Source: an uncultured Ruminococcus sp. (GTDB lineage: Bacteria; Bacillota_A; Clostridia; Oscillospirales; Ruminococcaceae). Taken from it: DNA of 29,816 nt. The notes under the pieces were generated by a model. That model had not been told where the DNA came from and searched no databases. It was given only the letters and a program-made list of their open reading frames with translations. The position numbers were made by a program, and so were the translations under genes. The DNA lies in NCBI GenBank assembly GCA_946629405.1, contig CAMOXW010000142.1, positions 1-29,816 of the forward strand, in the 5' to 3' direction. Position 1 is the stretch's first letter; each line of letters starts with the position of its first letter. Below, in pieces: positions 7,434-13,477 of this stretch.

Positions 7434-9640
7434 TATTCGCCTTTCTTTTCGTCGCCCATTACAATCCCTCTGCCGTTCGTGGCGAAGTATACTCTGCCGA
7501 ATATCTCGCTGTCGCCGGTAATTGACGGCGTTATATTGCCGAACAGGTGGAGGTCGTCGTTTATCTTCTGCCAGGTCTGACCCTTGTCGGTGGAACGGTA
7601 TATGCCCTCACCCTGCGGGTCGTCGTTGCCTTCGATGTTATCGTTGCCCATGACGTAAATCGTCATGTAAGCGCCCTCCTTTTCAGGAGCGCCGAAGCCG
7701 ATTGCCTTCGCATTTATTGTTTTCAGCACGTTGAAGCTCTCTCCGCCGTTTTCGGTATAGAGGAGTATCGAGCCGGTCGCTGCCCAGACATGACCCTCCT
7801 TGTCGCCAACAGCCTTGATATCGCTGCCTTCGACCACCTTGCCGTTCATTTTCTCGAAGTGTAAGCCGCTGTCGGTGGAACGGTAGAAGATGCCCTCACA
7901 CTCAGCGTAGAAGGTCGTCGGAGAAACTCTGTCCGCAAAAACTTCCGCTCCATAGGTTATACCCTCGCAGTTGTACCATGTTGCTCCGTAATCCGGTGTA
8001 ACATATGGCTTCCCGGTAAGTGAGGAGGATTTCCAGACAATAGTTTTTCCGTCACACGACATAGCCGCGCTGCCTCCCCCGGACTTGTCAGGGAGCTTCT
8101 TTATAGTATTCCATGTGGCACCTCCGTCGGTGGTATAGACGAGGGGAGCTTTTTTTGAGTCGCTTGTATATACGGCATAATTGCCGTTCTGCCACGCGCA
8201 GTCAATAGACTTTGCATCGCCGTTTTTCATGAAGTGAGCATCGTCCGGGCGCTTTGTGACATCCATATGTGAGAAGCCTGTAAGGTCGCCCATTATCGAA
8301 TACATCTGCGGGGTAGAGCCGTCAGTGGGCGGAGCTACCATATCGTAGACAGCAGTTTCCTCGATACCACAGGCATCGAAGGCTATTCTGACAGGCTTGC
8401 CGCTGCCGAGGTCAGTAAGGTTTTCGGTAGAGTAGAGCGTCGCGCCGGTGCCGTAGCTGACCTTATCGGAGTTGAAGGGGTCAAGGGCGATTGCCGACGT
8501 CCACCAGCCGACAGAAGCTTCCTGTCTGCCCCATGTGAGCCAGTCAGCCTCGGAAACGTCCATGACGTAATTTTTTTCATCGCGGTTATAAAGTCCTGTC
8601 CAGCTCTTTCCGCCGTCAGAGGTCCTGTAGATATTATGTCCTCTGTCGTCCCAGAAGCTGAGTGAGGTGACAACAAGTGTATCACTGCTGCTGCCGTCGA
8701 GGGTTATACCGCCGAAGCCGCCGTATCTTCCATCGCCTATATCAGGGGTAACGTCCTCATATGTTCCGGAGGCTATATCGTAAGCATAGACCGCACCGTT
8801 ATGCGGGTCAACATTCGGACCTGCCGTATCAGAGCAGGCCATGTAGAGTTTGCCGTTGGGCGAAATTTCTGCCTGAAGCGGAAGGAAGCCTGTCTCCGGG
8901 AGCGCTGCGAGTGTTTCCCATGATGCCCCGCCGTCCTTTGAACGATAGATGCACTCGCCGTTTGTCATTGCGGCGCCGGCGTAGATATCATTTGTTGCCG
9001 GGTCAAACTGTACCCACATAATGCCGATGCTCGTGCCCTGCTGGGAGTAGTCGCCCTTGACGGGGAAGCTTTCCACCATGCTCCATGTCTCGCCGTAGTC
9101 GTCAGAGTGCCAGAGACCTTCGGTGCGCGAGCCGAAGTAGATATTGCTGTTATCTTCAGGGTCTACCTTCAGGCGTTCGCCGGTGCCTCTGCCGGACTCG
9201 TTTCCTCCGCAGCCGAATTCGAGGTCGAAGCGTTTCCATGTCCTGCCGTAGTCGTCTGAGGCAAGGAGAGCGCCGCTGTTTCCCATGTAGGTACCGCAGG
9301 CAGCATAGACACGGTTCGGCTCGACCGGGTCAGTAGCGATACTCTCAATACCGATGAGGTTCCATTCCTCAGCGCCGAGGTGGTCGGTTATCGGCACCCA
9401 CCTGTCGAGCTCCCTGTCAAAGCGGTAAGCGCCGCCGATGTCAGTTCTGACGTAAGCGAGGCCTTCCTCCGTGGGATTATATACGATGCCCGTGATATAG
9501 CCTCCGCCGCCGATAGCGACATTGCTCCATTCATAGTCAAGGATTTTCGCGGCCTTTTCGGAGTGCTTGCCGCCGCAGCCGCCGGCAGAAGCAGTGAGGG
9601 CAGCCGCTACGAGCAAAGCGAGGGTTCTTTTTCCGTTCAT
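7433..9640 (-). CDS. GH74 xyloglucanase, secreted lipoprotein
   Basis: Cleaves the beta-1,4-glucan backbone of xyloglucan outside the cell. From the ATG ending at 9640 (AGGAGG 5 nt upstream) it has 735 aa. A lipoprotein-like signal peptide ends in ASAGGC, with the lipid Cys at 22; the box is somewhat atypical. The rest is two tandem seven-bladed propellers with Asp-box repeats such as SDDYGRTWKR, SKDGGASWET, TSDGGKSWTG and STDKGQTWQK. The GH74 signature VRTDIGGAYR holds a candidate catalytic Asp (D67). The partner acid is probably D452 in IMGDLTGFSHMD, by analogy with the second propeller. SAIALDPFNSDKVSYGTG near 380-400 is also typical of the family. There is no dockerin or carbohydrate-binding module. 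It leads the operon with manA and glcK. A longer frame starting at 9676 lacks a ribosome site. Confidence 0.93.
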   Translation of the reverse strand: MNGKRTLALLVAAALTASAGGCGGKHSEKAAKILDYEWSNVAIGGGGYITGIVYNPTEEGLAYVRTDIGGAYRFDRELDRWVPITDHLGAEEWNLIGIESIATDPVEPNRVYAACGTYMGNSGALLASDDYGRTWKRFDLEFGCGGNESGRGTGERLKVDPEDNSNIYFGSRTEGLWHSDDYGETWSMVESFPVKGDYSQQGTSIGIMWVQFDPATNDIYAGAAMTNGECIYRSKDGGASWETLAALPETGFLPLQAEISPNGKLYMACSDTAGPNVDPHNGAVYAYDIASGTYEDVTPDIGDGRYGGFGGITLDGSSSDTLVVTSLSFWDDRGHNIYRTSDGGKSWTGLYNRDEKNYVMDVSEADWLTWGRQEASVGWWTSAIALDPFNSDKVSYGTGATLYSTENLTDLGSGKPVRIAFDACGIEETAVYDMVAPPTDGSTPQMYSIMGDLTGFSHMDVTKRPDDAHFMKNGDAKSIDCAWQNGNYAVYTSDSKKAPLVYTTDGGATWNTIKKLPDKSGGGSAAMSCDGKTIVWKSSSLTGKPYVTPDYGATWYNCEGITYGAEVFADRVSPTTFYAECEGIFYRSTDSGLHFEKMNGKVVEGSDIKAVGDKEGHVWAATGSILLYTENGGESFNVLKTINAKAIGFGAPEKEGAYMTIYVMGNDNIEGNDDPQGEGIYRSTDKGQTWQKINDDLHLFGNITPSITGDSEIFGRVYFATNGRGIVMGDEKKGE

Positions 9641-9699
9641 ATATTCCTCCTGAGCACGGGGACTGAAAGAGGGCATCCCCGCTCAAATTTCATAACAAT

Positions 9700-9728
9700 A
9701 TAATACCTCAAAACGTCAGAATAGTCAA
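9700..9728 (-). promoter_or_regulatory. SigA promoter of the GH74-manA-glcK operon
   Basis: On the minus strand TTGACT (9723-9728) and TATTAT (9700-9705) are separated by exactly 17 nt. Transcription should start near 9693, giving a leader of about 50 nt before the xyloglucanase ATG. It is divergent from the tmk promoter, with about 150 nt between the two -35 boxes. Confidence 0.85.
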
Positions 9729-9880
9729 TAGTTTCCTGCTGCAATGAAATGGCAGCCCGGAATATTCAGCAGCACTGCTCAGGAGAGCACGCGCGCCTGT
9801 TTACTTCATTTTATCATAATTGAGCATCAATGTCAATCTGTTCCGGACAGAAATCCCTGCATCATCATGGTATCAGGCAA

Positions 9881-9909
9881 TTGACAAATGACTGGCATAA
9901 TGGTATAAT
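9881..9909 (+). promoter_or_regulatory. Perfect-consensus SigA promoter of tmk
   Basis: TTGACA (9881-9886), 17-nt spacer, TATAAT (9904-9909). The start should be near 9916, so about 170 nt of untranslated leader containing three stem-loops precedes the tmk start codon. Confidence 0.9.
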
Positions 9910-9928
9910 TAATGTGTTCTCAAGCTGA

Positions 9929-9948
9929 TTTTGCCATAAATGGCAAAA
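9929..9948 (+). promoter_or_regulatory. First hairpin of the tmk leader
   Basis: TTTTGCCAT (9929-9937) pairs with ATGGCAAAA (9940-9948), a perfect palindrome starting about 13 nt after the predicted transcription start. It abuts the two-hairpin element directly, its last A being shared with the start of the next stem. Whether copy A also has this hairpin is unknown, because the window begins there. Confidence 0.6.
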
Positions 9949-10053
9949 CAAAGCACAGGAAAAATCATCAATTCCACTTTTTCTTGCGCTTTGTCAGCTT
10001 AAAACTGGCTTTAAAAAGCTATATGAAACCAATTTTAAGTTGTTGAACAGAAA
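9948..10053 (+). promoter_or_regulatory. Two-hairpin structured leader element, copy B (tmk leader)
   Basis: Hairpin 1 pairs 9948-9964 with 9978-9994; hairpin 2 pairs 9995-10012 with 10025-10042 around the 12-nt loop AAAAAGCTATAT. The order, spacing, loop length and the trailing TTGAACAGAAATT all match copy A at 1-109. Base changes relative to copy A keep pairing: T7-A44 becomes C9954-G9988 in hairpin 1, and A56-T93 becomes T10000-A10037 in hairpin 2; a further change gives a G-U wobble at 9997/10040. Copy B carries a few mismatches (for example 9955 and 10009). It lies within the transcript from the promoter at 9881-9909 and ends about 20 nt before the tmk ribosome site. Confidence 0.75.
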
Positions 10054-10085
10054 TTTTTCATCTTATCTCAAAAACGGAGGCGCTT

Positions 10086-10745
10086 ATGAAAGGCAGGCTT
10101 ATTGTTATCGAAGGGCTTGACGGCAGCGGCAAGGCTACACAGACAGCCCGCTTATATGATACCCTTGTGCAGAAGGGGATGAATGTCCGTAAGGTCTCCT
10201 TCCCTAATTATGAAAGTGACTCGTCAGGTCCTCTCAGAATGTACCTCGGCGGAAGCTTCGGCTCATCGCCGGACGCTGTGAATCCCTACGCGGCTTCGAG
10301 CCTTTTTGCGGTAGACCGCTTTGCAGGCTACAAGTCAGACTGGGGCAAGCTCTACGACAGCGGTGGAATCATCCTTGCCGACCGCTATACTACCTCAAAT
10401 GCTATACATCAGTGCTCAAAGCTCACGGAGGACAAGTGGGACGGCTTCCTTGAATGGCTGTTCAGCTATGAGTATGAGCTTCTGGGTATCCCCGCTCCGG
10501 ATAAGGTAATATATCTAAGGGTCGATCCCGATGTCAGCCAGGAGCTTCTCAGCAGGCGATATGATTCTGACGAAAAAAAGAAGGATATCCATGAGCGCGA
10601 TCTGGATTACCTGAAACGCTCCCGCAGAGCTGCTGACTACTGTGCGAAAAAGCTCGGATGGCTGACTGTTGAGTGTATTTCCGGTGGTGCTATGAGGGAT
10701 ATTGATGACATTGCGGAGGAAATAATCAATAAGGTCGAGAAATGA
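10086..10745 (+). CDS. tmk: Thymidylate (dTMP) kinase
   Basis: Phosphorylates dTMP to dTDP for DNA synthesis, in the cytoplasm. The 219-aa protein has the P-loop IEGLDGSGKATQ (8-19), SFPNYESDSSGP (substrate-side segment), the DRY motif of the family in LADRYTTSNAIHQ, and a lid region with R-R-Y-D followed by E-R-D-L. The P-loop has Ala where most kinases have Thr or Ser after the Lys, a small oddity worth noting. GGAGG precedes the ATG. It is monocistronic: a strong promoter and long structured leader precede it and a palindrome follows. Some related proteins are annotated only as deoxynucleoside kinases, so the exact substrate is very likely but not certain. Confidence 0.9.
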   Translation: MKGRLIVIEGLDGSGKATQTARLYDTLVQKGMNVRKVSFPNYESDSSGPLRMYLGGSFGSSPDAVNPYAASSLFAVDRFAGYKSDWGKLYDSGGIILADRYTTSNAIHQCSKLTEDKWDGFLEWLFSYEYELLGIPAPDKVIYLRVDPDVSQELLSRRYDSDEKKKDIHERDLDYLKRSRRAADYCAKKLGWLTVECISGGAMRDIDDIAEEIINKVEK

Positions 10746-10750
10746 AATAA

Positions 10751-10797
10751 GGGCACCTCTGAAATCCGTTTATCGGAATGTTTTTTCAGAGGTGCCC
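10751..10797. terminator. Strong hairpin between tmk and the converging beta-galactosidase gene
   Basis: A 14-bp perfect stem (10751-10764 with 10784-10797) encloses a smaller nested stem TCCG/CGGA (10765-10777). It stands 6 nt after the tmk stop. There is no proper T-run after it on either strand, so it is a likely transcript end or 3' protector rather than a textbook intrinsic terminator. TAAGGGC and GCCCTTA on its flanks allow an alternative pairing. Confidence 0.55.
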
Positions 10798-10841
10798 ATA
10801 AGCCCTTACGCTGTGGCGTAATGGCTGTTTTTAATGATCCG

Positions 10842-12884
10842 TCAGATTTCCCTGAAGATTACCCTCGCCGAAAGAGCATTCAGCAGCAGGGGAGAGGCGC
10901 ACTCAGCGCCTGTCAGAAGGTCGGTCCAGCCGAGTGGAATATCCAGCTTTGCGGGGGAAGCGCCGAAATTCTGGAGGAAAACTATCTTTCTGCCTTCACC
11001 GGTACGGTAGGTAGCACTGACGTTTTCCGGAATATCGCAATCTATCGCACGTTCAAGTCCGAGCTCTGCAGACAACATCGCCATGAGATCGCTGTACAGC
11101 GCGGTTTCGGCAGTGGCACAGATATGGTAAGCCCTGCCCTTGCCGAAGCGGTTGACCGTCATGGCAGGGGAGCCTTTGTAGAAATCCGAATCGTATTCCG
11201 CAAGCACCTCGCAGCCGGCAGGATGAACGATCTCGCACAGCTCACTGAGACGGTAGCTTCTGCCGTTCCACTTCATGCTGTTGTATTCGCCGTCGTATAG
11301 GCTGTCAGTTTCCTCGACCCACAGACCTGAAACGTCGGAGAGCTTTTCGCCGGTCGCTTCTCCGAGAAAGCAAAGGTCTGTATCGTTCACGACACCGGTA
11401 AAGGCGGTAGTTACCAGAATACCGCCGTTTGCGACGAATTTTCTCAGCTTTTTCTGAATGCCGGCCCTGAACATATACAGCATCGGCGCAGCGACGAGCC
11501 TGTATTTGCCGAGATCATAGGTGGAGTCGATAATGTCCGTATTTACGCCGTTTTTCCAGAACCAGCCATAGAATTTCTGTATCAATCCGAAATAGTCTAT
11601 CCCGGCATTGCGCGGTCCCTGACACTTGTCGAGAGCCCATTTGTTCTCAGTGTCGAAGATTATAGCAGCGCTGGAATCGGTTGAGCTGCCGTAAACTGTA
11701 TCGGAGATCGCCCCAAGCTTTTTGCCGAGCGATGAGACTTCACGGAACACACGGGTATTTTCGGTGCCGGTGTGGGATATCACGGCTGAGTGGAACTTCT
11801 CAGCACTGCCGCGGCTCTGCCTTAGCTGGAAATACAGCCCTGAATCGGCACCGTGTGCGATGGCGTTAAGTACGGAGAGCTCGTGCATACCGGGCTTTTT
11901 GAGCTTGCTGATGCTTCGCCAGTTTGTTGTGCTGGGTGTACACTCCATGAGGAGGAAGGAGCGCTGCTTTATTGATCTCATCATATCGTGGGAAAGACTT
12001 TCATCACGCGCAATATCGGCGTTTCTGCCTGGGAGGTGCCATTCCGGGTAGCTGTCCCATGAGACAACATCAAGCTCCCTGCCGAGCGCGTAGTAGTCGA
12101 GATAATAGTTATAGATACCCATGAGATTTGCGGTGACAGGTATCGCGGGAGCAACTGCCTTTACCGCTGCAATTTCGGCTTTCATGAAGTCAGTGGTCTG
12201 GAAGGTGACGAAACGCTTCCAGTCAAGGTCAAGTCCGTGTATAGCAGTTTCTCCGAGCCATGAGGGACTGTGTATCTGCTCCCAGCTTGTATAGGTGTGT
12301 GACCAGAAATCTGACCACCAGGCGTGGTTGAGCTCGTCGAGGGACTTGTACTTGTTCTTCAGCCAATCCCTGAAAGCCTTCTGACAGAGCTCACAGTGAC
12401 AGTCTCCGCCGAACTCGTTTGAGATATGCCAGAGTATGACAGCAGGATGAAGGGCATAGCGCTCGGCAAGCTTTGTGTCGATAATACGCACTCTTTCGCG
12501 GTAAGCAGGGGAGGTATAGCAGTGATTGTGGCGGTGACCGTACAGTGCGCGCTGACCGCCTTCGTTGACCCTCAGCACCTCCGGGAACTCATCCGCGAGC
12601 CAGTGCGGGCGCGAAGCGCTCGGGGTAGCGAGAATGACGTAAATACCGTTCTCATAGAGCCTGTCGATAATGCTGTCGAGCCAGCCGAAGCTGAATCTGT
12701 CTTTTTCGGGTTCAAGTTTGGCCCATGCAAAAATTCCGAGGCTCACACAGTTTATCCCGGCAAGCTTCATCAGGCGTATGTCCTCGGAGAGCACCTCCGG
12801 ATATCTGAGCCACTGTTCCGGGTTATAGTCACCGCCGTGGAGAATATGCGGAAATTTCGGCGTAGCTGCTTTATGATAACTCAT
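10842..12884 (-). CDS. GH42 beta-galactosidase
   Basis: Hydrolyses terminal beta-galactosyl bonds, for example from galacto-oligosaccharides or xyloglucan side chains. It has 680 aa and no signal peptide, so it acts in the cytoplasm on imported oligosaccharides. The N-terminal TIM barrel (about 1-390) opens with HGGDYNPEQW. The acid/base glutamate is E157 in WHISNEFGG and the nucleophile E314 in LLMECTPSTTNW. The GH42 metal-site cysteines are present at 122, 162, 164 and 167. A trimerisation domain (about 395-600) and a small C-terminal beta domain follow. GGAGG lies 6 nt before the ATG. It follows the 94-aa gene after a hairpin, so it may depend on readthrough from that gene's promoter; no promoter is visible in the 59-nt gap. 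Confidence 0.95.
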   Translation of the reverse strand: MSYHKAATPKFPHILHGGDYNPEQWLRYPEVLSEDIRLMKLAGINCVSLGIFAWAKLEPEKDRFSFGWLDSIIDRLYENGIYVILATPSASRPHWLADEFPEVLRVNEGGQRALYGHRHNHCYTSPAYRERVRIIDTKLAERYALHPAVILWHISNEFGGDCHCELCQKAFRDWLKNKYKSLDELNHAWWSDFWSHTYTSWEQIHSPSWLGETAIHGLDLDWKRFVTFQTTDFMKAEIAAVKAVAPAIPVTANLMGIYNYYLDYYALGRELDVVSWDSYPEWHLPGRNADIARDESLSHDMMRSIKQRSFLLMECTPSTTNWRSISKLKKPGMHELSVLNAIAHGADSGLYFQLRQSRGSAEKFHSAVISHTGTENTRVFREVSSLGKKLGAISDTVYGSSTDSSAAIIFDTENKWALDKCQGPRNAGIDYFGLIQKFYGWFWKNGVNTDIIDSTYDLGKYRLVAAPMLYMFRAGIQKKLRKFVANGGILVTTAFTGVVNDTDLCFLGEATGEKLSDVSGLWVEETDSLYDGEYNSMKWNGRSYRLSELCEIVHPAGCEVLAEYDSDFYKGSPAMTVNRFGKGRAYHICATAETALYSDLMAMLSAELGLERAIDCDIPENVSATYRTGEGRKIVFLQNFGASPAKLDIPLGWTDLLTGAECASPLLLNALSARVIFREI

Positions 12885-12906
12885 AGTCTTCCTCCGTTAT
12901 TCATTA

Positions 12907-12945
12907 CAAAAACAGCCTCCGTTTTCGCGGAAGCTGCTGTTTTTT
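12907..12945 (-). terminator. Intrinsic terminator/attenuator between the 94-aa gene and GH42 gene
   Basis: On the minus strand AAAAACAGC pairs with GCTGTTTTT (12936-12944 with 12908-12916) and an inner imperfect CTTCCG/CGGAGG part extends the stem. The 3' arm ends in TTTTTG. It begins in the stop codon of the 94-aa gene. Since GH42 has no visible promoter of its own, partial termination here could set GH42 expression. Confidence 0.75.
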
Positions 12946-13228
12946 AATCGCTGCTGTCAGTCTGCCTTACGGGAGCCGTCCTGATCGAATAGCAGCATAG
13001 CTGGGCGTCGTGAGAGGGCATAGTAAATCGCAGTACCAAGCCCTTCTGCGGGTGGTAGCCGAAGAGTATCCCTTTGCCGTCAAGGTAAAAGGAATATTCC
13101 GTATCCTGCATAGCCATGACGTAATAAAGAACGACCTCAGAGCCTTCCTTGTAGCTGCTCTTGACGTTTTCGTAACATATATCCTGTCCGCCGAGGTCGA
13201 GGCGGTATCTTTTCTTTTTTGTTCCCAT
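12944..13228 (-). CDS. 94-aa protein, possible single InlB-like beta repeat domain
   Basis: I do not recognise a named family with certainty. The protein has a basic N-terminus (MGTKKKRYRLDLGG), no signal peptide or membrane segment, and a beta-strand-rich body. VLYYVMAMQDTEYSFYLDG, GYHPQKGLVLRF and FTMPSHDA recall the divergent InlB B-repeat fold, which usually occurs in tandem in surface proteins; here it would stand alone and probably in the cytoplasm. The assigned ATG has no clear ribosome site, so the start is uncertain. It has a perfect-consensus promoter, a leader palindrome and its own terminator, which strongly suggests a real, well expressed gene. It lies upstream of GH42 on the same strand. 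Confidence 0.7.
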   Translation of the reverse strand: MGTKKKRYRLDLGGQDICYENVKSSYKEGSEVVLYYVMAMQDTEYSFYLDGKGILFGYHPQKGLVLRFTMPSHDAQLCCYSIRTAPVRQTDSSD

Positions 13229-13251
13229 CAGGTTTTACTGCACAGCCGGAG

Positions 13252-13272
13252 CCTGTGAAAGCGTTTCACAGG
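13252..13272. promoter_or_regulatory. Palindrome in the leader of the 94-aa gene, LacI-family-like operator
   Basis: CCTGTGAAA and TTTCACAGG flank GCG: a perfect 9-bp dyad. It lies about 24-44 nt downstream of the predicted transcription start of the 94-aa gene. The TGTGAAAGCG part resembles LacI-family or catabolite (cre-like) operators, but the dyad centre is shifted one base from the cre consensus. It could equally be an mRNA hairpin. Confidence 0.5.
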
Positions 13273-13302
13273 AGAGCTGTCCCTCCATAATACTTTGCAT
13301 TC

Positions 13303-13331
13303 ATTATACCATAATGTGATATGAATGTCAA
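13303..13331 (-). promoter_or_regulatory. Perfect-consensus SigA promoter of the 94-aa gene
   Basis: On the minus strand TTGACA (13326-13331), 17 nt, TATAAT (13303-13308). The start should fall near 13296, giving a 68-nt leader before the annotated ATG. Confidence 0.9.
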
Positions 13332-13412
13332 CATCTGCTCTGAATTGTATCGGCATCAGATTTTACTTCCGTAAGCTGAATCAGACTTGTGCCATTCACA
13401 GAATGTCAACGC

Positions 13413-13477
13413 GGAAGGAGAGTTTATCATGGCGATCTCCTTAGCGTGAGGTGATGACAGCGAAGCGGTCATCTCAC
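13413..13477. repeat. Tandem hairpins downstream of the cysteine peptidase gene
   Basis: AAGGAGA...TCTCCTT (about 13416-13443) is followed by a longer stem, CGTGAGGTGATGAC against GTCATCTCACG (13444-13477), with one bulge. The second overlaps the peptidase stop region and could act as its 3' hairpin, but no T-run follows. The first holds a Shine-Dalgarno sequence and ATG on both strands because its loop contains CATG. The rest of the 245-nt gap holds the promoter and palindrome of the 94-aa gene. Confidence 0.45.

Noticed and set aside
13252..13272. Catabolite-responsive element (cre)
   Set aside because: The left half fits, but the dyad centre is shifted by one base and the right half does not match the cre consensus; kept only as a LacI-like palindrome.
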